Below, one piece after another: positions 20,057 to 31,963 of a stretch of DNA of 64,000 nucleotides. The notes under the pieces were generated by a model. It was not told the DNA's origin. It saw only the letters and a program-made list of their open reading frames with translations, and searched no databases. The translations under genes were made by a program, and so were the position numbers. Every line of letters starts with the position of its first letter. The first letter of the stretch is position 1. Source of the stretch: Diabrotica undecimpunctata. Lineage: Eukaryota > Arthropoda > Insecta > Coleoptera > Chrysomelidae. Location: NCBI RefSeq assembly GCF_040954645.1, contig NC_092808.1, forward strand, positions 81,781,389-81,845,388, given 5' to 3'.

Positions 20057-21304
20057 GATCACCTGAAATTAAAACTCAAAAATATACATTTACCTCCAAA
20101 TTATAAATTAGTTTCTCTCGATGTGGTATCTTTATACACCAATATTCCAATAGCTTTAGCGAAAGACATTATTAAAAAAAAGTGGAATGAAATCAAAGCG
20201 TTCACAGACATCCCTCTAGAAGAATTTCTGCTAGCAGTCGAAACAACATTAAAGTCAACCTATTTCCTATATAAAAACAAAATCTTCCAACAAACAGATG
20301 GATGCGCTATGGGTGCTAGCATATCCAGTGCCATCGCTCAATTAGTTTTAGAGCATCTAGAGGAAATTGTTTTAAATAAAATAGATTTTGATATACCTTT
20401 TTTCTATCGCTATATAGATGACTGCTTGAGCGCAGCACCAGAGGATAAAATGGATATTTTACTAAATGAATTCAATAACTTTCACCAAAAACTAAAATTT
20501 ACATTAGAAATTGAAAAAAATCATCAAATTAATTTTCTGGACCTGACCTTACATAGAGAAAACAGCACTATAACTACTTCATGGTACACCAAAAAAACCT
20601 GGTCATCGAGATATCTGAATTTCAACTCTCATCATCCCCTGTCTCAAAAGAAATCAGTAGTTATCGGACTCGCCGATAGAGCTATTAGATTATCCGATCC
20701 TATTAATAGACCTCAGGCCATTAAAAAAGCAAAAACAGCACTAACACTTAATTCATACCCACACCACCTTATCGACAACACTTTCAAATCGCGACTGCAT
20801 AAATTTTACAATAACAATAATAACAATGAAACCAACACGGTAAAGAAAAACTATATGTCTCTTCCCTATATAAAAGGATTATCAGAACAAATTGCAAATC
20901 TTCTGTCCAAACATAATATTATGGTTGCTCATAAAGGGCACAATCTTTTGAAAAAGAATTTTACAAGATTAAAAACAAAAACCCCTCTATTAAAAAGATC
21001 GCATGTTGTATATGAAATTCCCTGCTCGAATTGTGATGGAGTTTATATTGGACAAACCAGTCAGCTACTTAACTCAAGAATACGTTCCCACAAATATGAC
21101 AAAAAAAACTCAACCGCCCTCACAAAACATGAAAACGAAAAAAAACATAAATTTGATTTTGAGAAAACCAAGATCCTAAAAAGTGAACCCAACAGGAAAA
21201 AGAGAGAGCTTCTAGAGTCTATACAAATAAAAAAAAATAATAATGCAATAAATGATAAAAAAGATGTCAAAAATTTGAACAAAATATATTTTAACTTAAT
21301 TTAA
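20057..21304 (+). pseudogene. Penelope family B RT plus GIY-YIG, 5'-truncated but open
   Basis: The frame is open from about 20057 to the TAA at 21302-21304. It has LVSLDVVSLYTNIP near 20110, IFQQTDGCAMGASISSAIAQ, catalytic RYIDDCLSAAPED (about 20409), INFLDLTLH, TTSWYTKKTWSSRYLNFNSH, then SLPYIKGLSEQIANLLSKH and the GIY-YIG domain with VVYEIPCSNCDGVYIGQTSQ. RT residues and nuclease Tyr/Gly are all present. What is missing is the N-terminal RT fingers and the start of the protein: the sequence begins abruptly at 20057 without a start codon. It pairs with the minus copy as a large inverted repeat. Lack of stops and the near identity of the two copies suggest a recent insertion. Confidence 0.9.
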
Positions 21305-21571
21305 AAACACATAATAAGACAATCTCAGAACGCCTATGTTGTTAAAATAACTGGTTGTTTAAACGATAAACTAACTTCAATAAACAACACATTAGATCTA
21401 AAATATATTTTACATGTAGTGACTTAGTGGGTATGTCCTATGTTTTTAATATTATTTTAATTGTGACGTCTACTTGTTAGTAACAAATTTTTACATGCTT
21501 GGTAAGTCAAAAGTTTAACTTTTAAATCGTATTATGTCTGTCATAAAATGTTTTTTTAGTCAATATTACTT

Positions 21572-21602
21572 CTTGAAAAAGGCATGGATTTCCTGCCGAA
21601 AC
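21572..21602 (+). other. Box-stem-box motif in the Penelope B terminal repeat (hammerhead-like)
   Basis: CTTGAAAAA, then a stem GGCA..TGCC closing over an inner GGA/TTCC pairing (21581-21597), then GAAACGTCG. The same element is repeated inverted near 19017-19050. Penelope-like terminal repeats are known to carry hammerhead ribozymes, whose core is CUGANGA, stem II, GAAA. Here the second box and stem fit but the first box is CTTGAAAA, so self-cleavage is doubtful. Confidence 0.4.
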
Positions 21603-21713
21603 GTCGAAAAAATACATGAAAATGCCTTAGTACCAAATCAAATTTTTTTTATGAACCTAAGCCCAAGAAAATCCACTAAAAAAATATATATTAAGGTTCA
21701 AGAACTAAACTCA

Positions 21714-21717
<4 letters not shown>

Positions 21718-21778
<61 letters not shown>
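21718..21778. repeat. (TA)n microsatellite
   Basis: Sixty or so bases of pure TA between the end of Penelope family B and the degenerate 3' part of the BEL/Pao element. Confidence 0.95.
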
Positions 21779-21779
<1 letters not shown>

Positions 21780-21782
21780 TGT

Positions 21783-24700
21783 ATAATACTGGTAAGTAAC
21801 TGGTTGTTGATGCTGATAATAGCTTCCAATGCTCATTAATTGTGGAAAATTGGTCCTCTACTTGATACGAGCTTGTAAGGAGGATACATATTCCTTGAAA
21901 CACCTAGTCCAAAAATGGCTATACCATTGACTGTATTGAGAGTCGTTTTTCAGTCACATCAAGTAGCTGGCTATCAAGTGGCGCCATCAGGTTGTCTCAA
22001 ATCAGAAAGTGTGCTGGTGTAAAATTAAAAATTAAAATTAGTGAAGCGTTGCCCATTATCCTGTTTAAACGTTGTTTTGTGGATTTAATTCCAGACTCTC
22101 AAAGGCCCCCAAAATGGGTAGATTTGGGAGGTATAAACTTTCACTGAATACCATATTGTAAAAAACCATTTACGATGCTTTTCGCGTGAGAAGAAAGAAA
22201 TTTGTTTAATTCGTTGTTAGCTCCTACGAATATAGTCGCATTGTCAGAATGTATATCATTGCTGATAAGAGAGCTTGTGGTCCGGTATGTAAAAGTCTAA
22301 TGTGTGCAGAACGTGCTATGATGGTTATAAGGTAACATTTTGAAGGAAGAATAACTGGTTGTATTTTACTAAAATCAAAATTGGAATGTTGTAGTCGACC
22401 TCCAACACGTATTACCTTGTATGTGGTGTCAAAGAAAGGATGTAGAGATAATAGTTTGCTTCTTCTGTTAAGAGGTTTAATAGAGGATAACTGTTGATAA
22501 TTTTTAGATAAATGATACTGCAGCATAGTAAGAGTCAAAAATAAAAGCGCTTGATTCGGTTCAACGACAGTTAGAGGACCCAGCTGTCTAGAGGAGCTCT
22601 TAGGAATTCTAAGATTGCTTATATACCTTAAAACATAAGCGAATATACGCTGTAATTTTAAAAATGAAGAATGTTTGTTGATTAACTCAATAATATGGGC
22701 GTCAAATTTGTTGACAGTGTTCATAAAGGAACAACTTGTGTTTCGAACTCATAGTAGATTGTTGCGTATTGTTTATAAGCCACTGACACTCACTTTGAAC
22801 CAACCAAGAAGGTCCATGAAACCAGAAATTTGAGCAAATTAAATTAGACGGTGTCATCCCGCGTGTTAGTAAATCTGCAGAATTATCCTTAGTATTTACA
22901 TAATACCATGAAGTGATATTCGACAGTTGCTGAATGTTTGAGAATCTGTTGGCGACAAATGTCTTTAGTATGTGTGGGGATAATTTGATCCATGATAGGC
23001 ATATTGTGTGATTAATCCAGTATTAAATGTTTTGGAAGTCAAAATCACAAGAAGAAGTTACTTTGTCAACAAGTTAAGCCATTAAATCAGCGCCAGAAAG
23101 CTCCAAACGTAGAATACTTAAAGTTTTAAGGGGAGCGACGCGTGTCTCGACACAGCACAAGTTTGAAGTAAAATTTCCCGATGTATCACAGCAACACATG
23201 TATATCGATGCACCGTAGGCGTGCTGCGAAGTATCGCAGAACCCGTGCAATTGCACTGAGGTTGGGTTTGGACAATACACTTGTGGTATTTTGATAGAGT
23301 TCAGTAATTGTAATTGAGCATAGTATTTAGCCCAAGTCGTGTGTAAGTCAGCAAAAAATACGTAACTTAAAAGGAGACTAGTGATTTGTTCCTTAATTTG
23401 TATAATCTCATTTATAGTTTCGGCACCTGTTAGGAGATCGTCAACATAAAAATCATGTAGAATAATATTAGAAATTTTAGGAAATTTATTCATATTTCTA
23501 TGAGCGACCTCTTTAAGTGATCTAATCGCAAGGAAAGAGGCAGAAGCTAATCTGTATGTCACAGTGTTTAGTGTGTAAACTACAATGTTATCATTAGCGT
23601 TGAAACGCCATAGGTTCTTTTGCAAGTTGCGTTGAGATTCTTGTACCAATACCTGACGATATATTTTTGCTACGTCTGCGCTCGTGTTTTCTAAAGCGCA
23701 GTAGTATGTAGAATAAGTTGAATTTTTGGACCGACCAACATAAGGTCGTTAAGTGAAACACCGGTTAAGCTTTTAGCTAAACCATCGAAAACTACACGAA
23801 GTTTTGTAGTAGTGGATTCAGCCTTAAGCACACAATGATGTGGAAGAAAGAAACCATTTCTGTTATTTTGATGCTCAGCCAAAGACATGTGCGCAAGATC
23901 AATGTATTTCTTAATGAACTGATGATATTGAAATCGCACATCATTGTTTTTAAGTAATTTACGCTCCAATGTCAAAAATCTGTTAGTTGCTGCAGTTTTG
24001 AAGTCTTCCAGCTCAGAAATTGTTTTTTGAGTGAAACTGTGATGATAAAACGTCTATTTGCGTCTTGAGTTACATTTTTTTAATGCTGTTTACAGTAATT
24101 TTCTTCATCAGAAAAAATTTAGTTTTTGGATACTCTTTTATTTCCCAAAATTTGGAAAGTAGTGTGTTGCAGAAGAGTGCAAACTTGTATATGTTTTTTG
24201 TATTGTTTTTGGTGTGTATAGGTCCAGATATTAACCAACCTAACTAGGTTTTTTATAATATGGGTAGATTATGTCTTAGTTTAATTTGCTCTATGCTTAT
24301 TAGATACCAGAACATATCTGCACCTATCAGTAAGTCAATAGGAGCAGGGTTGTTAAACACAGAATCAGCCAAAGTGAAATTTTTTTAAATCTTTAGTTTG
24401 TCAGTACTAATTATCAAGGATGGCATGTTATCAGTAATGCAAGTTAAGATAACGCATGTTATACGTCTTTGAAAATTGTTGATGTTGAATTTAAACCGTA
24501 AAGAAATGGAGTATGTAATCCTAGTTTGCAGTTGATTTATTCCGTATATGGAACTATCAATTTAAATTTTAGGCAGTTGTAAAATATTGGCGTTTATCAG
24601 AAACAAAGTTTATTTGGCTTCCAGTATCAAGAAGCACTCTACACTGATGTGGATTGTTAAAGTTGTCAAACACTGTAATACAAGCAGTTGAAAGAAGTGT

Positions 24701-25467
24701 CTGAGGTGGAGCGGAAATACTAGTTGTCAAGCTGACAATTTCATTCGAAGTGCTGGGGATAGATCCAGTATTGTTTTTTGAAGTGCTCTGAGAAGCTTGG
24801 ATCTGCTCCCTCTGCTGGATCCAGAAGATTTACAGTTTCGTATTACATGATTAGTGCCTAGGTAGTTGATACGTAACCTCAAACGTTTCGTAGTATTTAA
24901 TTTTTCAACAGCTGTTAGTTTCAAAAGTGTAGAAACTGTGACTAGCATTGCACAAAGTGCAATTAGTTGCAGTGGTAGAAACAAATGATCTTGTGTGCCT
25001 ATATGATTGTTTCAATGCAGTGTATTTCGTGTGATCTTCGTCCTGATGGTAAGTTGATGAAGAACCATCAAACGTTGGTAAGTTTAACTGTGGTAAACAA
25101 ATGTTTGAAAAGTTACTTTCTGTAGAGCTATCATTGTTATCAAGTTTATTTTTGTATTTGTGAAAGAAGTAGTTAGTTTTTTGGTAGCTGCAATGATTTT
25201 GTAAAAATCGTTTTTAAATTTCTCTCTCTCTCTCTCTCTCTCGAGACTAAACTTTACAATTAGCGTCAAAGTAATTATCTTGTGCTTCAATAGTTGATTG
25301 AGCTGTGTTGAAATCGTCTATAGCAGTGTTTCAGCTTTATTTAATCGCTGTTGTAGTTCGTATAAATCAATTTCATCACATCTTAAATCTTTATTCGTGT
25401 TAAAATAATTACTAAAACGAGTAAGGGTTGCTTTGATTTAAGTACGATTAACTTTAGCAGAAGTCAT
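21783..25467 (-). pseudogene. BEL/Pao LTR retrotransposon gag-pol, degenerate
   Basis: Read on the minus strand from right to left. Gag starts at about 25467 (MTSAKVNRT) and shows LRCDEIDLYELQQRLNKAET. A decayed zinc-knuckle region follows (NYLGTNHVIRNCKSSG, about 24830). The aspartic protease has CRVLLDTGSQINFVSD near 24600 and IDLLIGADMFW. The RT has FFLPHHCVLKAESTTTKLRV (about 23840) and catalytic HDFYVDDLLTGAE. RNase H/Pao has LHGFCDTSQHAYGAS and VAPLKTLSILRLELSGA. The integrase zinc region (RSAHIRLLHTGPQALLS, about 22270) and C-terminal part (about 22140-21800, FGGLWES-like, LMAPLD) follow. Many frameshifts and stops. No 3' LTR is seen: the element ends at a TA tract near 21780. Confidence 0.9.
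25223..25244. repeat. (TC)n microsatellite inside the gag relic
   Basis: A pure TC run that interrupts the BEL/Pao gag frame on the minus strand (Arg-Glu repeats in translation). Confidence 0.85.
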
Positions 25468-25810
25468 TTTAAATTTGTATAATTATCACACCCTGTATAT
25501 ATGTATTTTAGCAAAGAAAAATTGAAATATATCGCTTTATGTTTAACAGAAAGAAATATCAAAATAATTAATTAATCTATGTGATTGTAATAAATACTTC
25601 GTCGTTATTACTTCTAAAATAAAATGTAAAATTTCAGTAAGTAAAATTTCAAATTGGAGTATAAATAAAATACAGTAAATATTGTCAGATAGAAACGAGC
25701 TGAAACCGGAATTAAAGCACACTAACCTATATTTTTTATCGTCTGTTCATCCAAGGTTGGTCAATCCGCTGTCGTCAGTCAAAGGGTTCAATGCAGGTAT
25801 TTGTCTGTGT

Positions 25811-26116
25811 TGTTGAATTAAATAAAATGTAACTTCAATATTAGCGATTTGGTGATATCAAACTGGGTTGAAAAACTAGCTTGTATCAAATTCGGTCGAA
25901 GAACCAAGTTTTGTGTTAATAAATTAGTGCAATTTTAAGCATTTCACTTTTATTATAAAAATTTTAACATAAGCGATGCACATATATATTTCAATGTTTG
26001 CGTTTGTTGCTCGATAGCTTGTAGTGGATTGTCTCTTTTTTCGGTGCGTGGCGAGCCACCCGCACTCCTTGTCCCGCCGTCCAGAATTCGGAACAGATCC
26101 GGTTTTGGCATTAACA
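25811..26116 (-). repeat. Probable 5' LTR of the BEL/Pao element
   Basis: On the minus strand a stretch begins TGTTAATGCC (26116) and ends TTCAACA (25811), 306 bp, with TGTT..AACA ends and an AATAAA inside. It is placed correctly, about 345 bp upstream of the gag start. BEL/Pao LTRs are often of this size. I find no second copy to confirm it, and no clear primer-binding site directly after it, so boundaries are tentative. Confidence 0.35.
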
Positions 26117-26199
26117 GCTACATAATATAATGTTTTATGACATATATAGTTTCGTTCAATATGTTAGTTTTTTAACTACATAGTTATTCTGTTGAGTGA

Positions 26200-27560
26200 T
26201 GAATTATTTCTTCTTCTTGGATTTGTTCCATTTGTGGGTTTAAGATTCCTTAAAAATGCTCCTTTCATCTTTTCATTAGTTGTTCTTTCTCGCTAATAAT
26301 TGCCTCGTTTTTCTTCTTGCACACTGTTTTTTATGTCATGTGTCCTTGAGTGTATCGCTTGGTTTCCTTGTAAAATTTCCTAGTCCCTCTTCTGTTATTA
26401 TAATCTGCAATTTGTTATATTCTTCTGTGTAGCATTTCTCTCTTTTCCTTTCTCCATATTCTCCCCTCATTTCCTTATAGTTCTTCGTATACCCTTCTAT
26501 TTAATCGGGAATTCCTTTGTAGACATTTCTGCCTAGCTATATTTTTGCTATTTATTACTTGTTGACAATCTTAGTAAATCCATTCCTCGTTTTTTTTTTT
26601 ACTTGAGATCGCGCCTAATGTTTTACTTGCTGTATTGGTAATTGTCGTTCTATGATATTCCGTTTGTCTTCGATGTTATGTTCTTCTCGTCTTTCATTTA
26701 ATATAAGCTTTATTTTTTGGAGGTACTAATTCTTCTTCTTATGATTTTTAAGCATGTAGGTGTTCCATTTTCTCTTTTGCCACCTTGCTCCTTTCGTACC
26801 ATTGACTCATACTCTTTGTTTTATCTTCGATATGTCCAAGAAATAATCCGAACCGCAATTTGCGCCTCTGTAAGATCTGTTATGGTGGTTGTCCATCGCT
26901 TACATATTATGATATGATCGATTCGATTGAATTTATTACTATTAGGTATCATCCAGGTTCCTTCATGAATATTTTTGTGGGGGAACAACGTACTAACTAC
27001 TCTGTTTTATTTGCCATTGCCAACTGTGCCACTCTGATACCGTTCTTGCTGGTAACATCCTGTTAACTATGCTTACCAAAGGATTCTGCATATATTGGCA
27101 CTATTTATAACTTGGCATTCATATCATCCAGGACTATAACTGCATATCCCCGTTGCGCTTTTTCACATTCTACTTGTAGTTGGCCATAAAATTGATTGGT
27201 TACTAGTTCATCTGCTGTTTCTGTTGAGACAAAGATATAAATAATTTTACTATTACGAAAATTACCCCTTACGCGTATTTTACAGATTCTTTTATTAGCT
27301 GGAGGGAAACAAAATATCTACCCTGCGGCATGAAACCATAAAACCCACTCCAAAGTATCCTTATCATTTAGCTCCACAGTAGTATAAACTATAGTCTTTT
27401 TTATTTATAGGTCAAACTGGCAACAGGAGTATGTTTTCAAAAACTTGATAGTGTGTAAAACTTATTTATTTTATGGTCCTTTGTCAATTCGAATTTCTTC
27501 AGTCCTTGGGCAATACTTTGGACATTCAAGGTTCATAATCGCAAATCCATCATTAAGTCC
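26200..27560 (-). pseudogene. LINE AP endonuclease and linker, degenerate
   Basis: Minus strand. Near 27540 the opening LRLxTLNVQSIAQGLKKFEL; about 27290-27130 RVRGNFRNSKIIYIFVS, ELVTNQFYGQLQVECEKAQR and VIVLDDMNAK, with the catalytic Asp and Asn; then NGIRVAQLAMANKT, FPHKNIHEGTWMIPNSNKFN, RIDHIIICKRW; about 26560-26220 the linker that leads to the RT (KREMLHRR, FYKETKRYTQG, AIISEKEQLMKR). This order is that of APE-type LINE proteins of the craniofacial-development-protein-2-like kind. The endonuclease nicks the target. Repeated frame changes mark it as dead, and the RT itself is missing. Confidence 0.75.
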
Positions 27561-28539
27561 TTATTCCGTAGCTTTAGTTGTTATCCATTAGCCTGTCCGG
27601 CTTGTACGTTGGATAGCATTCTTGATAGCTGTGTTTAACAATCATATACACGTTAAAATATGCCAAATTGTATTCTGAATTTTAAAGGAAATGGGTAAAA
27701 AAAACGTCGTTAGGATGATATGTGAACATCAAAACAAAAAAACACTTTTGATAGTGGTTAATCTTTAATAGTCAATAATAAATCATCTAACACCTAAAGG
27801 ATAGACGAGAAACTTTTTTTTATTCTCCCCCTTAATTACTTCTCTTAACCCGCCTTTGTTCTTTATTCCTAATGGCCCCCCGTCAGTTAATTCTTCATAA
27901 GTATCTCCATACAAATAACTATACTACCCCATACAATTTTTCAACCACATGACATCATAAAAAATTTATAATCATATTAAAGTTATCTCACCAATATTTC
28001 TAGTTTATTAAATAATTATGTTTCAAAAATAAAAAAATATTTTAATTTTCATGTTAACTAATATTAAATAGCATCCCCAATATACACACACAGACAATTA
28101 AAATATTTTCGGGTACCAGATGTCTTAAAACATAAAGGTCCTTATTATTATCCAAATTTTACACTTAGTCAGTTCTTACACCCTGATCTTTTGACATGAC
28201 AGTAACACCTAATCTATTTTTATCAACAATAGTACTTTTGTCATATATCTTCCCACTCACTACTATAATAAACTTTTATCTAAACCTTTTCACACATTTA
28301 TTTTTAGCACGTGGTTGTAGCTTTGGAGATCTCAGTTTCTTTACAGTTATTTCATCGCCTCTACACAAACATAAAATGAAAAATTGTTCTTTAGCCTAAC
28401 TATGTCCTCTTTCAGACATTAATTTTGTTTTTTTTTTATAAACTAATTAACAATATTAAATCAGTTAACAATTAATTATTCTCTTGAAAAGGAAAATGAA
28501 ATTCTTGTAGTTGACTGTATTCCATGAATCAAAAAAATA
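27561..28539. other. No gene recognised
   Basis: A+T-rich with a C-rich strip near 27825-27900. Short frames on the plus strand (for example 28196-28399) are hydrophobic by composition and have no similarity I know. Confidence 0.35.
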
Positions 28540-29199
28540 CTTTATAAAAAGTATATTATTAAACAGACCCTTTCGGGCTACATCAAAAAATGTTTTCGGA
28601 CTAAAATGTCCATCATCAGTATATTACTACCAGGTATGCATGAGTCAAGTCACCCAAGTCACTTGAGAAAGGCACTCTGCTGAAACAGCTGTAATGATAA
28701 ATTATTTAAAATAAATTTTGACGTGTTGAAAACAGAAGTTTTCAATATTTTATTGCTCTATAAAATTAATTTTCATTAGGTAACTGTCGAATCCATCACT
28801 TATTTAACAGATATCCTGCATGGCAACGTAAGAAGGGTTGTTGCTGACCCTTACCCAATGTCTGAATGGGTTCTAAATGGCAACTTTGCGTGGCAACTTT
28901 CTAGATTGGTTGCCATCTAGAACCCATTTAGACATTGTCTGAAGGTCAGCAACAACCCCTATTGGGAGACGTACGTTTCTTTGCAGAGCATCTCTTAAAA
29001 TCTTTAAAATCACAACATCTTTTTAACAATAATGTAATACATAACAAATTTTGTAACTTTTTAAGGGTTTTTACCAAGATATTTAGTGACTTGGCTCATG
29101 AATACCTGGTAATAATACACTGATGTTCGACTTTTTAGTCCGAAATCGTTCTGTGATGTAGCCCGAAAGGGTCTTTTTAATTATATACCTTTTATAAAG
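28540..29199. mobile_element. 660-bp nested foldback element with hammerhead-like boxes
   Basis: Outer inverted repeats of about 113 bp (28540-28652 and 29086-29199) differ at about one position in seven; they share AGACCCTTTCGGGCTACATC. Inner inverted repeats (28833-28883 and 28908-28960) share AATGTCTGAATGGGTTCTA-like text and meet near the centre. On the minus strand at 28619-28594 the left arm reads CTGATGA, then TGGACattttaGTCC, then GAAAA; the right arm has a diverged copy on the plus strand near 29119. A second box-stem-box, CTTGAGAAA-GGCactctGCT-GAAAC, lies at 28662-28686. I take it as a foldback derivative of Penelope-type termini; a MITE is the alternative. Confidence 0.6.
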
Positions 29200-29429
29200 G
29201 ATTTTTAAATAAAACTTGTTTTAATTAATTCTCTAATATGAAAGTACACAACAAATGTACACCCAATCAACACAAAAATTTTTCCAACTACCAAATCTTA
29301 TCTTTCAATTTATTATACCTTGGTTTACATTTAATTAGATTTTACAACTACATCTTCCTACAAACTTACATCCATATCCTGATGTTATGTAATTATTTTG
29401 ACTATGAGTTACAGAGTTTACTTTACTAC

Positions 29430-30840
29430 GTTTACAATTAAACTTTATACCAAAATATTACATGAAATGTTGATTCAACTATTTAACAAATGCTTAAAAG
29501 GACAAAATATCCCTGATGATTGGAATGTTGGATACATCAGCTCAATATTCAAGAAAGGGGATAAACGCAAATGCTCTAATTATAGGGGAATAACTGTTAT
29601 CAGCTTAGCGGGGAGGTTGTACTGTCGAATAATAAAAGAAAGAATAGAATCAGAATACAAAGACATAGAAGAACAAAATGGATTTTGTGAAGGAAGATAG
29701 TGCACTGATGGTATATTCGTTCTGGAGCAGGAAATCGAAAAACGGAAGGCAAGGAATCTATCTACCCACCTATTGTTTGTAGATTTAGAGAAGGCATACG
29801 ATGCGGTACCTTTAAAAAAACTGTTTCAAACATTGATGAAAGTAGGTCTTAGTAGGGAGTATGTGAATACTATCGCAAATATATACAAAAATGCAAGAAG
29901 TGTCGTTAAAGAACGAAACTTTTTGAATCTGAATCATTTTCAATAACAAAGGGGCTTAAACAAGGATGTTGTCTATATCCGACTTTATTTAAAATATATA
30001 TTCAATCATCGCTAGAGCAGTGGAAGAAACAAGTATCCGGAATGGGAATAGACATAGGCGGTGGTAAATGTCTATCAATTTTATTTTTTGCACATGATCA
30101 GGTAGTCGTAGCGAATGATGAGAAAGACATGGACTACATGTTTAGAAAACTAAAGAAAGAATATTAAAGATGGTGCCTCAATATGAATATGTCAAAGACA
30201 GAGTATCTCAAAATAGGAGATGATGAAGAAGATCTAGAGTTAGAAATAAGAAACACAAAAACATGTAATGAATATAAATATCTCGAATCTATATTATCTA
30301 AAGAAGGCACTACCAAAAGAGATATCGAAAACAGAACGCAGCAGGGAAAAAAGGGGTAACTCTCTACTATGGTCTAAAGATACTAGACAAGAAACGAAAT
30401 TGACAATCTGTCGATCCTTGGTAGAGCCTATTATGACTTATGGGGCAGAAGTTTGGCAGATCACGTAAAAAGATAGAAAAAGAATAGTAGAAGAAATGGA
30501 TTTTTTAAGAAGAGCGTGTGGTGTATAAAAAAAGATCATATTAGGAATAAAGATATTATAAGGAGCACAAATAGTGTCTATATTCCAGTGTAGAACAAAT
30601 TGAAACGAGACAACAAGTGTGTTATGGTCACGTGAAACGAATGAATGAAGATAGATAGCCAAAGAAAGCGTTAAATTACATACCACAACAAACAAGGAGA
30701 AGTGAAAGGCCTTCAGTTGCCTGGGAAGAAAATGTACGACACGTAATGAGAGATAGAGCCATCAAAGAAAACGAATGGATGGACAGAAAACGATGGTGGT
30801 CGAAATGCGAGAAGCGGCAGAGGCTGTAGGAACCTCGCTT
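29430..30840 (+). pseudogene. LINE reverse transcriptase through C-terminus, frameshifted
   Basis: The frame to 29700 has LFNKCLKGQNIPDDWNVGYI, SSIFKKGDKRKCSNYRGITV and a DIEEQNGFCEGR-type block. After a stop at 29698 it continues LFVDLEKAYDAVPLKKLFQT, the catalytic Asp box. Later frames hold GLNK..CCL(Y)PTLF-like text (29950), a place where the second catalytic box (YADD) has become a degraded FAHDQ (about 30086), TICRSLVEPIMTYGAEVWQI (about 30405), DFLRRACGV and the end WMDRKRWW..CEKRQRL. It represents the usual insect RT order with at least five frame breaks. There is no endonuclease upstream. The 3' end is near 30840. Confidence 0.8.
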
Positions 30841-31590
30841 ATATAATTAGATACAACATTGTAATCCTAATATGGGTACTGATGCCATATTCGTTATGAC
30901 AAACTTAATATTTGCCTCAAAGGAACCTATTTGACTAACTACTTACATTATTCTACTCTCTTATAATACTATATTATTCATTTTACTCGACTCTAAAAAG
31001 TACTTTTCTGTTAGTTATCTGCACTTAGCACCCGTATCTTACTTGAATTCTATATTTAAACCGCTGTCATTAAAAACTATCTATTGAATTCCATTCCGTA
31101 CTTACTTTTGTAAAAATATTATCAAAATAGAAAGTGTCCTTTTCCTCTTCAATACATTTAAGTACCTTTTTTCTTGTTGTGGTTTTACTTATGTATCTTA
31201 CTTTGTTTGTATCGTTTACACACTGACACAAAATTTAAACGGTTGCATGTTGCATATTTTCTTTCAAATACCAGACATTTTCTTGGTCTTTAATTTTTAA
31301 CACTCCTACTACAGTTAAAAATTGATTCTTTAAAATCATTTTCTATCTTGTTAGGTAGGAAGTTCTTTTTCTGACTGGATTTACCTTCTTGTCTTGTAAA
31401 ATTCTTACTTGGTTCTGTAGCTTTGCACATTTCTATTACTTTTCATAAGGTTAAGTCTATTTCTCGTAATATTCTTTCGTGTAAAGTGTTGACATCTTGC
31501 GTTTTAAACTCACAATAATATTGTAGCCAGACATCCTAACTGTATCTATAATAATAAATACATATATGCAACGCCTTATACAACAGAGTT
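30841..31590. other. No gene recognised
   Basis: A+T-rich DNA. The minus strand has lysine-rich stretches broken by stops that I could not match to a family. Confidence 0.3.
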
Positions 31591-31765
31591 AATAAAAAAC
31601 GAAGAGGAGGAAAAATGTAACTACCTAATGTAAAATGTTGTTTTTTTTCGATTAAATGTTAACATAAAGCCATATACAACATTAATAAAAGTTAATAAGA
31701 GTTAATAAAAAACAAAGAGGAGGAAAGATGTAAATACTAAAATGTAAAATGTTTTTTTTTCACGA
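31588..31765. repeat. Two diverged direct repeats of about 110 bp
   Basis: GTTAATAAAAAACGAAGAGG at 31589 and GTTAATAAAAAACAAAGAGG at about 31699, each followed by AGGAAA.ATGTAA, AATGTAAAATGTT and a T run. AATAATACAAAGAA also occurs twice (31833, 31860). A small A/G-rich tandem region. Confidence 0.75.
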
Positions 31766-31879
31766 TAAAATTTTAATAGAAAACTTAATAACTTAATAAA
31801 ATAAAAAAACTACAAAGTAAAAGTCAAAAATTAATAATACAAAGAAAAAAGGTAAAACTTAATAATACAAAGAATTTTA

Positions 31880-31881
<2 letters not shown>

Positions 31882-31955
<74 letters not shown>
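31882..31955. repeat. (TA)n tail at a LINE 3' end
   Basis: The TA run starts within ten bases of the stop codon of the minus-strand LINE protein at 31964, so it is in the position of the element's 3' tail. Confidence 0.9.
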
Positions 31956-31959
<4 letters not shown>

Positions 31960-31963
31960 CGGT

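Larger units (their letters stand above)
18939..21682. mobile_element. Penelope family B, two copies with 3' ends outward (1-kb inverted repeat)
   Basis: 18939-19946 is the reverse complement of 20674-21682: the arms are about 1,008 bp and nearly identical (I noticed one substitution, in the text after the GAAACGTCG box). Both arms hold the C-terminal RT, the GIY-YIG domain, the 3' UTR and the terminal repeat. The minus copy stops at the CGATAG point (19941-19946), the plus copy continues upstream to about 20057. About 110 bases of unrelated DNA (19947-20056) form the centre. The near identity indicates that both copies arose in one event or very close in time. Confidence 0.9.

Noticed and set aside
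21534..21839. Open frame of 101 codons with a long Tyr-Ile repeat
   Set aside because: It is a reading of the Penelope terminal repeat and a TA microsatellite; similar Tyr-Ile frames occur at 18868-19086, 33542-33818 and 34017-34202.
26717..27066. Two plus-strand frames as possible small proteins
   Set aside because: They run opposite to a recognisable LINE endonuclease on the minus strand.
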